A stretch of 64,000 nucleotides of DNA, taken from assembly GCF_002222055.1 (NCBI RefSeq), contig NZ_MUGS01000006.1, forward strand, positions 86,701 through 150,700, written 5' to 3'. The stretch's first letter is position 1. Each line of letters starts with the position of its first letter. Of this stretch, positions 18,049 through 27,065 are shown one piece after another. The position numbers and the translations under genes were made by a program. Below the pieces are notes generated by a model that saw nothing but the letters and a program-made list of their open reading frames with translations, was not told the origin of the DNA and did no database searches. This DNA comes from Flavobacterium araucananum. GTDB taxonomy: Bacteria > Bacteroidota > Bacteroidia > Flavobacteriales > Flavobacteriaceae.

Positions 18049-18076
18049 AAAAGGTTTTACTAGTAATAAACCTTTT
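18049..18076 (+). terminator. Possible weak intra-operon terminator
   Basis: Arms AAAAGGTTT (18049-18057) and AAACCTTTT (18068-18076) form a hairpin in the 88-base gap between the initiating transferase and the Wza-like gene. The following sequence, CTTTAAAA, is a poor T-tract, so at most partial termination or mRNA processing is expected. Confidence 0.4.
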
Positions 18077-18093
18077 CTTTAAAATTATATAGA

Positions 18094-18882
18094 ATGAAAC
18101 TCAAATACTTTTCCCGAATAAAAACAATTGGTTTTATACCACTTTTGGTTTTATTTTTTTCATGTGCTTCTAAACATGATGTCGTCTATTATCAAAATAT
18201 AGAGGCTATTTCAGCATCACAGGATGCAAATTTTTACGAGGTTAAAATTCAGCCTGATGATTTATTAATGATTATCGTTTCTGCTGATGATCCGGAGGTA
18301 TCCATTCCTTTCAATCTAAAAACATATAGTATTTCCAGCAGCAAATTAGATGTTGCCCGTGGTCAGGAAACCATTCAGTTATATTTGGTCGATCAGGCTG
18401 GTTATATAGAATTTCCTGTATTGGGGAAACTGCATGTTGGTGCGCTGACACGTAGCGAAGTATTGCAGTTATTGAAAGACAGAATTGGCAATTATATCAA
18501 AAATCCAATTGTTAACATACGTATTACAAATTTTAAAGTTTCAGTACAGGGAGAGGTAAACCTGCCCGGAACTTATCCTGTAAATTCAGAAAGAGTTACC
18601 TTAATTGAAGCATTAAGTATGGCAAAAGACCTCACCATTTATGGTAAAAGAGACAATATTTTGGTCATTAGAGAAAACAATGGCAAAAAATCATATAACA
18701 GAATTGATCTTACAAAATCTGATTTTATCAATTCCCCTTTCTATTATTTAGCGCAAAATGATGTAGTATATGTTGAACCTAATAAAACAAAGGTTAATGC
18801 ATCTGCAGTTGGTCCAAATACCTCAGTAATCATATCTGCGGTTTCTATTCTAGTATCGCTTTGTGTCTTAATTTTTAAATAA
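18094..18882 (+). CDS. Wza-like polysaccharide export lipoprotein
   Basis: A 262-residue outer-membrane polysaccharide export protein. It has a lipoprotein signal with lipobox LFFSC (Cys24), then the poly-export motif VKIQPDDLLMIIVSADDPEV and a second beta-grasp (SLBB-like) domain VSVQGEVNLPGTYPVNSERV. A DVVYVEPNK segment and a C-terminal hydrophobic helix (VIISAVSILVSLCVLIF) end the protein. It is shorter than E. coli Wza (379 residues), as is usual in Bacteroidota. It forms the periplasmic and outer-membrane exit channel together with the Wzc-like protein encoded nine bases downstream. Confidence 0.92.
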   Translation: MKLKYFSRIKTIGFIPLLVLFFSCASKHDVVYYQNIEAISASQDANFYEVKIQPDDLLMIIVSADDPEVSIPFNLKTYSISSSKLDVARGQETIQLYLVDQAGYIEFPVLGKLHVGALTRSEVLQLLKDRIGNYIKNPIVNIRITNFKVSVQGEVNLPGTYPVNSERVTLIEALSMAKDLTIYGKRDNILVIRENNGKKSYNRIDLTKSDFINSPFYYLAQNDVVYVEPNKTKVNASAVGPNTSVIISAVSILVSLCVLIFK

Positions 18883-18891
18883 AATAATAAA

Positions 18892-21273
18892 ATGCAAAAG
18901 AAAAATTATTATAAGGATATTATAGATAATGAGGTCGAAAAGATTGATTTTAGAGAACAAATAAATACCTATGTAGTTCACTGGCGATGGTTTTTAATTA
19001 GTTTAGGTATAGGTTTTATTTTAGCTTTTTTATACTTGCGATATACGCCACCAAGTTATGAGGCTTCTACAACAATATTGGTTAAGGATGAAAAAAAGGG
19101 AGGAATACTATCTGAGTTATCAGCTTTTGCTGATTTAGGAATAGGAGGAAATATAAAAAGTAATGTTGATAATGAAATTGAAATTTTAAAATCGAGAACA
19201 TTACTTGAAAGTACTATTCAGGAAATAAATCTGAATGTGTTTTTATTTCTTGACGGCAATATAACAGATCGTGATATTTATGCCGATACACCAATAAAAA
19301 TTGATTTTTTGAATAAAACAACTTTATGCAATACTGCCAAGACTGTTTTAAAATGTAATCTATTAAACGAGACGACCTTTAGTTTAGAAGAGCAAACAAA
19401 AGATAAAGCGCATGCGAAGAATATAATTTTATCTCCAAAAAAAGAATTTAAATATGGAGAAATAATCGTTACGACATTAGGAAACTTAGTTTTTAATAAA
19501 ACAGTTAACTACGAACAAAATCATACAGATCGCTTTAAAACTATTCTTATCGTTGTAAAACCTCTGGATGATATATCAGAAGTTTTTAAAAAACAATTAA
19601 AAGTAGAGCCTGTAAGTAAAATGAGCAGTGTTGTTACTGTTTCGATATCAGATCCGGTTGCTAAAAAGGCGGAGGATTTTTTAAATACAATGATAGAAAT
19701 TTATAATAAAGAAGCGGCTGAGGATAAAAATTTTATTTCAGAAAACACTTCGGCATTTATAGCCCATCGTCTGGCATTAATAACGCAAGAGTTAGATGGG
19801 GTTGAGAAACATGTTGAGAACTTTAAGAAATCTAATAATTTGACAGACATTGATTCAGAAGCAAAACTTTTTATTGAAGGTGTAGCGGAATATGATAAAA
19901 AAGATGTCGAAACAGAAATTCAATTAAATATTGTCTCTTCGATGTTAGATTTTATTAAAAAAAGTACCAATTCAGATTTATTACCTTCTAATATGATTAC
20001 AGACAAAGGTGATACTTCCGGGCTTATTACTTCTTACAATCAGTTGGTCTTGGACCGAAACAGAATACTAAAGTCAGCTACAACAGAGAATCCTGCCGTA
20101 GTAAAATTAGATCAGCAAATAACGTCTTTAAAAGCTAATGTAGAAACCAGCTTAAAACGTACACAGTCCAATTTAGCAATTCAGAACCGGGATATAAAAA
20201 ATCAGGAAGGAGCTATGAACACTAAAATAGCCAAAATTCCGGTGCAGGAACGTCAGTTCAGAGTAATTGCAAGACAGCAAAAAGTAAAAGAAGAATTGTA
20301 TTTATATCTGTTACAAAAACGAGAAGAAATTGCAATATCCTTATCTGTTACAGAGGCAAATGCCAGAGTAATTGATAAAGCGAAAGCAGATAAAAAAATA
20401 GCAGCACCAAAGAAAAAAATAATATATCTGGGAGCAATATTAATGGCTATAATAATTCCTTTTGGCTTTATTTATACCAGCGATTTACTTGATACAAAGA
20501 TTAAAAGCAGACTCGATTTAGAAGGAAAAACGCGAATTCCGTTTATTGGAGACATTCCTACGTCTAATGAAACAGCTAAATTAATAAAATCAGAAAGCAG
20601 AACCAGTTCAGCCGAAGCCATTCGTATTGTTCGAACAAATCTTGAATTTATGCTCAATAAAGTAGCCGAAAATACAGCAAAGACTATATTTGTTACTTCT
20701 ACGTTGGCATCAGAAGGAAAAACATTTGTTTCGGCTAATTTAGCTGCCACATTTGCATTATCAGGTTCCAGGGTTTTATTGATAGGATTAGATATTAGAA
20801 ATCCAAAATTTGATACATTTCTTAATGTTCCTAATTTAGGTTTAACGAATTATTTATCATTACCTAATGCAGAGATTGACGATTATATTATCAAATTCAA
20901 AGAATATCAAAATTTATTTATTCTTCCGTCAGGAGTTATTCCGCCCAATCCTACAGAATTACTGATGAATAAAAAAGTAAATCAGCTTTTTACAAAATTA
21001 AAAAAAGAGTATGATTATATAATTGTTGACACAGCACCGGTGAGTTTAGTTACAGATACTTTGTTAGTAGCTAAAAATGCAGATACATTTGTATATGTGA
21101 TGCGTGCAAATTTTCTAGAAAAACGAATGTTATCTATTGCAAATGCCTTTTATAAAGAAAACAAACTGCCAAACATGTGTATTGTACTTAATGATACCCA
21201 TTCAAATGGTTACAGTTATGGTTATGGCGAAAAAGAAGAGAAAAAATCATGGTTAAAAAAAATCATCTCATAA
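18892..21273 (+). CDS. Wzc-like chain-length determinant tyrosine autokinase
   Basis: A 793-residue inner-membrane protein that combines a Wzz domain (first helix near residues 33-50, second near 503-520 before DLLDTKIKSR) with a cytoplasmic BY-kinase. Between the helices is a long periplasmic coiled-coil region. The kinase has Walker A TSTLASEGKTFVSANLA (near residue 600), Walker A' LLIGLDIRNPKF and Walker B YDYIIVDTAP. The C-terminus has a tyrosine cluster (GYSYGYGEKEEKKSW) for autophosphorylation. It controls polymer length and export with the Wza-like lipoprotein. The PHP phosphatase at 22899 is the likely dephosphorylating partner. It ends the main operon at a clear terminator. Confidence 0.93.
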   Translation: MQKKNYYKDIIDNEVEKIDFREQINTYVVHWRWFLISLGIGFILAFLYLRYTPPSYEASTTILVKDEKKGGILSELSAFADLGIGGNIKSNVDNEIEILKSRTLLESTIQEINLNVFLFLDGNITDRDIYADTPIKIDFLNKTTLCNTAKTVLKCNLLNETTFSLEEQTKDKAHAKNIILSPKKEFKYGEIIVTTLGNLVFNKTVNYEQNHTDRFKTILIVVKPLDDISEVFKKQLKVEPVSKMSSVVTVSISDPVAKKAEDFLNTMIEIYNKEAAEDKNFISENTSAFIAHRLALITQELDGVEKHVENFKKSNNLTDIDSEAKLFIEGVAEYDKKDVETEIQLNIVSSMLDFIKKSTNSDLLPSNMITDKGDTSGLITSYNQLVLDRNRILKSATTENPAVVKLDQQITSLKANVETSLKRTQSNLAIQNRDIKNQEGAMNTKIAKIPVQERQFRVIARQQKVKEELYLYLLQKREEIAISLSVTEANARVIDKAKADKKIAAPKKKIIYLGAILMAIIIPFGFIYTSDLLDTKIKSRLDLEGKTRIPFIGDIPTSNETAKLIKSESRTSSAEAIRIVRTNLEFMLNKVAENTAKTIFVTSTLASEGKTFVSANLAATFALSGSRVLLIGLDIRNPKFDTFLNVPNLGLTNYLSLPNAEIDDYIIKFKEYQNLFILPSGVIPPNPTELLMNKKVNQLFTKLKKEYDYIIVDTAPVSLVTDTLLVAKNADTFVYVMRANFLEKRMLSIANAFYKENKLPNMCIVLNDTHSNGYSYGYGEKEEKKSWLKKIIS

Positions 21274-21295
21274 ACCAATTCAATTTTTTAGATTA

Positions 21296-21326
21296 AAAAC
21301 GGCTCAAATACTTGAGTCGTTTTTTT
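21296..21326 (+). terminator. Rho-independent terminator after the Wzc-like gene
   Basis: A stem of about 12 bp (AAAACGGCTCAA against TTGAGTCGTTTT, with one G-T pair) is followed by a run of Ts. It lies about 20 bases past the stop codon and closes the gene series that begins at 8180. Confidence 0.8.
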
Positions 21327-21463
21327 ATTTATCAATATTTGAATTTCGAGCTTCACCATCGTTATGTAAATTTTAAAAGAATTGACACTAAAATAGCGTT
21401 AAAATATAATTAAAATGTTATTTTGCAGCAACAATGTTTAAACATTAAACAGAGTTCTTAAAT

Positions 21464-22882
21464 ATGAAGCTTTTACAAGAATTATCTCGTTTCCGTATCT
21501 CCCGTTATTTCAAACTTTTATTTGTTTGTTTCGATGTTTTTTTGCTAAATACAGCAATCGTTCTTTCCGTATACGCAAGATTTGGAAATCTGGATGTACT
21601 TTTTTTTAAAGAAGAAAAAACAATTTCACTATTAGTAAATCTAGTATGGATTGGTTTACTGCTTCATAAAGATTCTTACAGGATAATTAGAATAGAATAT
21701 ATAGAATCGATATTAAGGAGAACTATAAAAAAAATATTAATGCACGCTGCATTGATTGTTTCCTTTGTTGTGTTCTTAAAATATTCTGATATTTCAAGGC
21801 TCCAATTATTCTATTTTTATTTGTTTTTCTTTGTATTAATCATGATTTCGCGCTATATATTCATGAAACTTTTAAAACTGATAAGAGCCAAAGGATATAA
21901 TTTTAAAAACTTCATTATTGTTGGAGCCAATGAAACAGGAGAACGAATGCGAAAAACGTTATCAAAAGATCTAACCTACGGATATAGATTTTTAGGTTTT
22001 TTTGATGATAATGTAGATTCAGTACCTATTTTACTGAGTCCCGTTTTGGGCAAATGCGATGCTATCCAGGAATTTATTTTAAAAGAAAAAGTAGACGAAA
22101 TGTATGTAGCATTGCATATTGATAATATTGAAATCATTAACCAGTTGGTAAAAATCTGTGAGCAGAACATGGTGCGGATAAAATTTATTCCTGATTTTCA
22201 ATTGTATACAAAATCCAGCAAAGTCGAGATTACTTTCTATGACAATACACCAGTTTTAATGTTTCGTCGCGAACCCTTAGAATTTGCAATAAACAGACTT
22301 GTTAAAAAAGTATTTGATGTTTGTTTTTCCGGAGCAGTAATCTTATTTATATTCCCGTGGTTGTTTCCTATACTTATGATTATTATTAAACTGGAATCAT
22401 CAGGACCAGTATTGTTTAAGCAAGAACGTTCAGGACGTGATAATCGATCTTTTATCTGTTTTAAATTTAGAAGTATGTATGTCAATGACTTGGCACATAA
22501 AAAACAAGCAGGACGAGGAGACAGTCGCATTACTAAATTTGGCGCTTTTATCCGAAAAACAAGTATCGATGAATTGCCACAATTTTTCAATGTTTTTTGG
22601 GGAGATATGTCCGTTGTAGGACCCAGACCACACATGGTAAATCTGGCAAAAGAATACAGTGATTTAATTAATAATTATTTAGTTCGTCAATATGCCAAGC
22701 CCGGAATAACCGGATGGGCACAAGTTAATGGTTATCGTGGCGAAACAAAAGAACTTATTGATATGGAAAATCGGGTAGATTATGATATTTGGTATATTGA
22801 AAACTGGAGTTTATTGCTGGATATGAAAATTATTGTACGTACTGTTATGAATGTTTTTAAAGGAGAAGAAAATGCCTATTAG
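21464..22882 (+). CDS. Undecaprenyl-phosphate sugar-1-phosphate transferase (WcaJ-type), copy 2
   Basis: A 472-residue paralogue of the protein encoded at 16587, the same length and aligning without gaps. The catalytic half is nearly invariant (CFKFRSM, TSIDELPQFFNV, MSVVGPRPHM, KPGITGWAQVNGYRG, MENRVDYDIWYIENWS), while the N-terminal membrane half differs most. By eye about two thirds of positions agree. It starts its own transcription unit: a terminator precedes it and about 140 bases of AT-rich DNA lie upstream. Like copy 1 it should load a sugar phosphate on undecaprenyl phosphate. It may use a different sugar, feed another glycan, or act as a backup. It converges on the PHP phosphatase gene with only 16 bases between them. 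Confidence 0.92.
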   Translation: MKLLQELSRFRISRYFKLLFVCFDVFLLNTAIVLSVYARFGNLDVLFFKEEKTISLLVNLVWIGLLLHKDSYRIIRIEYIESILRRTIKKILMHAALIVSFVVFLKYSDISRLQLFYFYLFFFVLIMISRYIFMKLLKLIRAKGYNFKNFIIVGANETGERMRKTLSKDLTYGYRFLGFFDDNVDSVPILLSPVLGKCDAIQEFILKEKVDEMYVALHIDNIEIINQLVKICEQNMVRIKFIPDFQLYTKSSKVEITFYDNTPVLMFRREPLEFAINRLVKKVFDVCFSGAVILFIFPWLFPILMIIIKLESSGPVLFKQERSGRDNRSFICFKFRSMYVNDLAHKKQAGRGDSRITKFGAFIRKTSIDELPQFFNVFWGDMSVVGPRPHMVNLAKEYSDLINNYLVRQYAKPGITGWAQVNGYRGETKELIDMENRVDYDIWYIENWSLLLDMKIIVRTVMNVFKGEENAY

Positions 22883-22898
22883 TAGACTCCTTTTTTCT

Positions 22899-23636
22899 TT
22901 AAAATTTGAAAAACGTATTATTGGCTATCACTTCTTTTAACATAGAAATATGATTCACTTTTATTTTTTGATGAAGCGCGTCGATGTGTTTTTTATGATG
23001 CACATCAGTTCCAACAAAATCATACATCCCTTTTTTTAGAAGTAGATCTGCAACTTTGGTAATCCTTTCGCCATAATAACCTACCAAAGACAGTAAATTA
23101 AGTTGAAACAAACATCCTGCTTTTTTAAGTTTTTCGTATTCATCAAAATTTTTATGATAGAACAAATATCGTTCAGGATGCGCCAGAACCGGAATATAAC
23201 CCGCAACTTGCAGATCAAATAATAGGGTGTAAAGTTGTACGGGAGGATTCATATACGACATTTCGACCAGAACATAATTGTCTTTTAAAGTCAGGAGTTT
23301 TTCTGATTTAAAATGAGCTTGAAACCAATCGTCCATAAAATATTCTGCTGCAACCCTAAAAGGGATTTTAAGAATATCATTATCCAATAATTGAGTAGTT
23401 TCTGCCTGTTTTGCAATAATAGACTGAGGCGAATTATTCCAGATATAATGGCTAATGTGTGGTGTAGTTACAAACTCATAGATACCAATTTCCTGAAATG
23501 CTTTTATAAGTTTTGTTGTTTCAGTAATCGTTTTTGCACCATCATCAATACCCGGTAATAAATGCGAATGAATATCTACATAATGATCTGTGAGAAGGTC
23601 TTTTAAATAAGGTCTAGATTTGAAAAATATTGACAT
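22899..23636 (-). CDS. CpsB/YwqE-type PHP tyrosine-protein phosphatase
   Basis: A 245-residue manganese-dependent PHP-fold phosphatase. Metal ligands are visible in VDIHSHLLPGIDDGAKT (His23, His25), TTPHISHYIW, VLAHPERYLFY and FVGTDVHHKKH. This family dephosphorylates the tyrosine tail of Wzc-type kinases and so regulates capsule polymerisation. Its place beside the Wzc-like gene supports that role. I chose ATG 23636. The frame stays open to 23678, but the upstream part overlaps a promoter-like TACTTTTG (23641-23648) and would add MRVRESQRMLYFCK, which looks non-coding. The -7 element ends four bases before the ATG, so the mRNA may be leaderless. Confidence 0.87.
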   Translation of the reverse strand: MSIFFKSRPYLKDLLTDHYVDIHSHLLPGIDDGAKTITETTKLIKAFQEIGIYEFVTTPHISHYIWNNSPQSIIAKQAETTQLLDNDILKIPFRVAAEYFMDDWFQAHFKSEKLLTLKDNYVLVEMSYMNPPVQLYTLLFDLQVAGYIPVLAHPERYLFYHKNFDEYEKLKKAGCLFQLNLLSLVGYYGERITKVADLLLKKGMYDFVGTDVHHKKHIDALHQKIKVNHISMLKEVIANNTFFKF

Positions 23637-23640
23637 TTTG

Positions 23641-23648
23641 CAAAAGTA
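23641..23648 (-). promoter_or_regulatory. -7 element directly upstream of the PHP phosphatase start
   Basis: TACTTTTG on the minus strand, four bases before ATG 23636, matches TAnnTTTG. No TTG is present at the usual -33 spacing. If it is used, transcription would begin at or next to the start codon. Confidence 0.45.
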
Positions 23649-23724
23649 AAGCATTCGTTGGGATTCTCTTACCCTCAAGTGGTTTTATTATGGTGGAATT
23701 AATATTAATATACTTATTCAATAA

Positions 23725-23732
23725 TAATTTTG
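23725..23732 (+). promoter_or_regulatory. -7 element upstream of the DUF5009 gene
   Basis: TAATTTTG lies 49 bases before ATG 23782 and fits TAnnTTTG. No -33 TTG is evident at the expected spacing. Confidence 0.4.
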
Positions 23733-23781
23733 CGCTTTATTAATTATGTTTTAATTTGCATTGCTGAAAATATAATATTTT

Positions 23782-24972
23782 ATGAAAATTAAAGAAAATT
23801 TATACAATCAAAGGATTATTTCTATTGATGCTTTACGCGGAATTACAATTTTTGTAATGATTTTTGTAAATGAACTTGCCAGTATAAAAGAAGTTCCACA
23901 ATGGATGAGACACATGCCGGCTGATGCTGATGCAATGACCTTTGTAGATGTTGTTTTTCCTGCCTTCTTATTTATTGTAGGAATGTCGATTCCGTTTGCC
24001 TTCAATGCACGTTTACTCAAAGGAGATAGCGCCAGAACGATTTGGACGCACACCTTAAAAAGAGCGCTGGCATTAATTATAATTGGTGTTTTTATGGTCA
24101 ATGCCGAATATGGTTTTGATGCCTCAAAAATGATAATTTCTCCCGTATTTTGGGCTCTTTTAGCTTATGCAATGCCAATACCGGTCTGGAATAAATATGC
24201 TCGGGATTTTCCGGTTTGGTTAAAATATACCCTGCAATATGGCGGAATGTTAGTTTTGGTTGCGCTATATTTTTTATATGTTCAGGATACCGGCGAAATT
24301 GGCATGACACCAAAATGGTGGGGAATCTTGGGATTAATTGGTTGGGCGTATCTTTTTACGGTAGTTTATTACTGGTTGGCTTGCGGAAGATTATGGGCAA
24401 TGATCGCCTTTTTGATAATTTGTGTTGTTGGTAATGCAGTAAATTTGACAGAGGGAGCTCCATTGCAACACTTGCCTTGGTTTAATTTTATTGCCGGACA
24501 TTTAACACATGCTGCAGTAGTTACCGCAGGAGTCGTAATTTCATTATTATTTTTTGATCGAAAAGTAGCTGCAAAAATAAATTGGGCAGTAATAGGTTTT
24601 GCTATTTTGTTTTTTGTAGCAGGGTATTTACTAAGACCATATTACGGAATCTCAAAAATAAAAGGAACACCTTCCTGGACAATGTTCTCGGCTACAACTT
24701 GTACCATTTTATTCTATTTTCTATATTGGTTAATGGAGATAAAAAAACACACCAAATGGAGTAATTTTTTCATGCCTGCAGCTGCAAATCCGTTATTGAT
24801 TTATATTTTACCCGGCGTAATTTATTATTTCTGTAAAGCATTTCAAATACATATTATCCCCGGATATTTTAGAGTAGGAGTTCCCGGAATTATCTGGTCC
24901 CTGATATTTTCTACGATCATGTTGTTTGTAATGAAATTATGCAACAAGTATAAAATTCAATTGCAGTTGTAA
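23782..24972 (+). CDS. DUF5009/HGSNAT-like membrane acyltransferase, copy 1
   Basis: A 396-residue protein with about 10 membrane segments. Its N-terminus, RIISIDALRGITIFVMIFVN, is diagnostic of the heparan-alpha-glucosaminide N-acetyltransferase/DUF5009 family. PADADAMTFVDVVFPAFLFI and VGMSIPFAF follow. Members move acetyl groups across the inner membrane to glucosamine or related sugars; bacterial NagX-type proteins are known from N-acetylglucosamine clusters. The C-terminus (FFMPAAANPLLIYILPGV) is conserved in the family. It stands alone, divergent from the phosphatase gene. A second, rather different member is at 38197. The substrate is unknown. Confidence 0.85.
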   Translation: MKIKENLYNQRIISIDALRGITIFVMIFVNELASIKEVPQWMRHMPADADAMTFVDVVFPAFLFIVGMSIPFAFNARLLKGDSARTIWTHTLKRALALIIIGVFMVNAEYGFDASKMIISPVFWALLAYAMPIPVWNKYARDFPVWLKYTLQYGGMLVLVALYFLYVQDTGEIGMTPKWWGILGLIGWAYLFTVVYYWLACGRLWAMIAFLIICVVGNAVNLTEGAPLQHLPWFNFIAGHLTHAAVVTAGVVISLLFFDRKVAAKINWAVIGFAILFFVAGYLLRPYYGISKIKGTPSWTMFSATTCTILFYFLYWLMEIKKHTKWSNFFMPAAANPLLIYILPGVIYYFCKAFQIHIIPGYFRVGVPGIIWSLIFSTIMLFVMKLCNKYKIQLQL

Positions 24973-25008
24973 TGATTTTTTAACCGCAAAGTACATTAAG
25001 ATTTAAGT

Positions 25009-25049
25009 AAAGATCGCAAAGCTTATAAATACAAAGCTTTGCGATCTTT
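25009..25049. terminator. Perfect 16-bp inverted repeat, dispersed-repeat type, likely terminator
   Basis: Arms AAAGATCGCAAAGCTT (25009-25024) and AAGCTTTGCGATCTTT (25034-25049) pair perfectly over a 9-nt loop. The neighbouring words AACCGCAAAGTACATTAAG are typical of the 'cgcaaag' repeat family of Flavobacterium intergenic DNA. It lies between convergent genes and may terminate both. Confidence 0.6.
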
Positions 25050-25137
25050 GTGCTTTTAGTAAGGAATCAGATAATAAATAAACTTTACAAACTTTGCCGT
25101 TAACTATTCTCATTTCAATTTTAGACCTAAAAGAATT

Positions 25138-25713
25138 CTAATAAATTACAACTGATTTTATTTCTAAAAATGCTCCTGAAACGGGATTGTAATTCACAAA
25201 ATTAAATTTGCAAAGATTATGAATGTCCAAAGGTTTGCCATCTGGTAATCCGTCTTGTTTAAAATCAGACCATGGAATTTTAAGTATTGTAAATTTCTTT
25301 GGTGAAGCCGGTAGATCTACTCTTGGATGTGAGCCTCCATGCACACAACCTGTTCCTTCTTGATTTCCCTGTCGGGCTTGCAATTTTATTAAATGAGAGG
25401 ATCGATACGTAATACTCACAAATTTAGAATTTTGAGATAAACTTGTCGGAGCACCATCATTGGAGTTTGAATCTGTAATCAAAACATTCAACTCAATTTC
25501 GCCAACAGGATTATCTTTTGCTGTAACCTTAATCAATTTTTTTTCCCGACGAACCTGATTAATTATCTCCTGACTTTCTATAACTGGACCTGCGATATAC
25601 CAAGTTGAGGTTTTTACTAAATTTATAGTAGATTCTTTTTCTAGAGATGTAAATCCAATTATGAAAAATACAATTGTTAGTGTTAAAAGCTTAAAGACTG
25701 TTTTGTATTTCAT
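25138..25713 (-). CDS. Secreted protein of unknown function, possible carbohydrate-binding fold
   Basis: I do not recognise this 191-residue protein firmly. It has an N-terminal hydrophobic segment (TVFKLLTLTIVFFIIGFTSL) that may be a signal peptide or anchor. The mature part looks all-beta: TWYIAGPVIESQEI, VSITYRSSHLIKLQARQG, then FTILKIPWSDFKQDGLPDGK and FLEIKSVVIY. The last pattern (aromatic-PWSDF, Asn-Leu, then a closing strand) resembles jelly-roll carbohydrate-binding modules attached to glycoside hydrolases, but no catalytic domain is present. CVHGGSHPRVDLP in the middle contains the only cysteine of the mature part besides one near residue 171. It is monocistronic and converges on the DUF5009 gene. 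Confidence 0.55.
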   Translation of the reverse strand: MKYKTVFKLLTLTIVFFIIGFTSLEKESTINLVKTSTWYIAGPVIESQEIINQVRREKKLIKVTAKDNPVGEIELNVLITDSNSNDGAPTSLSQNSKFVSITYRSSHLIKLQARQGNQEGTGCVHGGSHPRVDLPASPKKFTILKIPWSDFKQDGLPDGKPLDIHNLCKFNFVNYNPVSGAFLEIKSVVIY

Positions 25714-25816
25714 GTAAATGATTTTTTATTCCAATCAAAAATAGGCTTTTTTAGAATCTTTGAAAGCGTTCTTTTTTTATTATTTGTAAAATCTGCTTCC
25801 GTTTTGATTTTAATTT

Positions 25817-25824
25817 TAAATTTG
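25817..25824 (+). promoter_or_regulatory. -7 element upstream of the BamA/TamA-like gene
   Basis: TAAATTTG, 29 bases before ATG 25854, is a full TAnnTTTG match. No TTG occurs 17-23 bases upstream. Confidence 0.4.
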
Positions 25825-25853
25825 TAAGAACTTGTTTCTGAAAAACTTACGAA

Positions 25854-27035
25854 ATGAAAAAACTAAAATTGCTATTTGTTTTGTATTTCTTTTTTCTGAT
25901 ACCATTTTGTTATTCTCAAAATGATTCAGTAGCAAATCATGAAAAAGATATTTTAGATGTTTTGTACAAGCTTTTTCATAAAAATGATTCACTTCGCATA
26001 AATCCGGATAAAAAGATCGCTTTTTCTTTGCTTCCGGTTCCTGTAGATGCCAATAAAAATGCAGGATTAGTAATTTCTTTCTTAACAACTTTTTACCTTG
26101 GTGATAAAGAAACTACAAAAATGTCGCAGGTTTCATTTTCTCCTTACTTTAGTTTTACCAAACAATATGTTTTTCCTGTTCAGTCTTACATTTATACAAA
26201 AGACAATAAGTGGAATTTTATTGGTGATTATCGTTTTATGATTTATCCGCAGGACACTTATGGTTTGGGCGGACATAATACAGATAAAAAAATGTCGACG
26301 CTTGATTATCAACAATGGCGTTTGTATCAATTTGCAACCAGAAAAGTGATTGGTGATTTTCGTTTAGGGCTGGGACTGTTATTAGATAATTACCAGAATA
26401 TTTCGGAGAAATCCTATATAGAGGAGGAGACTGATTATTCAAAATACATGAAAGGGGATTTTTCCGATGAAAATTCTTTTGGTGTTGCAATTCAGGCATT
26501 ATACGATTCCAGAAAAAACAATGTAAATCCGGAACAAGGTTTATATGTCGAAGCAGATTACAGGATTAACACAAGCGGAGTAGAAGGTGAAAAATGGAAA
26601 TCAATTTATTTTGATGCCCGAAAATACTATTCCTTTAATAAAAACAAACACAGAGTGCTGGCTTCGAGAGCTTTTTATTGGTCTACTTTTGGCGGAAAGC
26701 CCCATTATCTCGATTTACCAAGTATTGGCTGGGATCGGGATGGAAAAACAGGCAGGGGGTTTACCAGAAATAGATTTAGAAGCAATGCCTTGATTTATTT
26801 CGAAACCGAATACAGAACTGACATTACTAAAAATGGTTTTATTGGAGCAGTTTTTTTTACCAATATCTCCTCAGTTTCAAAGTTAGATACGTATGACTTT
26901 AAAAAATGGAATCCTGCTGTTGGAACCGGATTACGCATAAAATGGAACAAGCAAAACAATAGCAATTTGGTGCTTGATTTTGGAGTTAGCAAAAACGATT
27001 GGTCATTGCGATTAGGTTTGGCAGAAAATTTCTAA
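25854..27035 (+). CDS. BamA/TamA-family outer membrane beta-barrel protein
   Basis: A 393-residue protein with a signal peptide (cleavage near CYSQN) and a barrel related to the surface-antigen/BamA C-terminal domain. Features are KIAFSLLPVPVDANKNAGLV, DTYGLGGHNTD, SFGVAIQALYDSRKNNVNPE followed by QGLYVEADYRIN, and a closing GLRIKWNKQNNSNLVLDFGV then WSLRLGLAENF. The motif of a strand, YDSR, and NP-x-G-x-Y is typical of the Omp85 superfamily. No POTRA domain precedes the barrel, so it is a short barrel-only member, common in Bacteroidota and often annotated as BamA/TamA family. The glycosyltransferase gene starts 30 bases downstream. Function unknown. Confidence 0.75.
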   Translation: MKKLKLLFVLYFFFLIPFCYSQNDSVANHEKDILDVLYKLFHKNDSLRINPDKKIAFSLLPVPVDANKNAGLVISFLTTFYLGDKETTKMSQVSFSPYFSFTKQYVFPVQSYIYTKDNKWNFIGDYRFMIYPQDTYGLGGHNTDKKMSTLDYQQWRLYQFATRKVIGDFRLGLGLLLDNYQNISEKSYIEEETDYSKYMKGDFSDENSFGVAIQALYDSRKNNVNPEQGLYVEADYRINTSGVEGEKWKSIYFDARKYYSFNKNKHRVLASRAFYWSTFGGKPHYLDLPSIGWDRDGKTGRGFTRNRFRSNALIYFETEYRTDITKNGFIGAVFFTNISSVSKLDTYDFKKWNPAVGTGLRIKWNKQNNSNLVLDFGVSKNDWSLRLGLAENF

Positions 27036-27065
27036 CTTTCGAAAAAATCAATTCCTTTATTTTTC

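Noticed and set aside
21360..21463. Consensus promoter ahead of the second initiating transferase
   Set aside because: TTGACA- and TTATTTTG-like words are present, but no TAnnTTTG with correct spacing, so I did not call a promoter.
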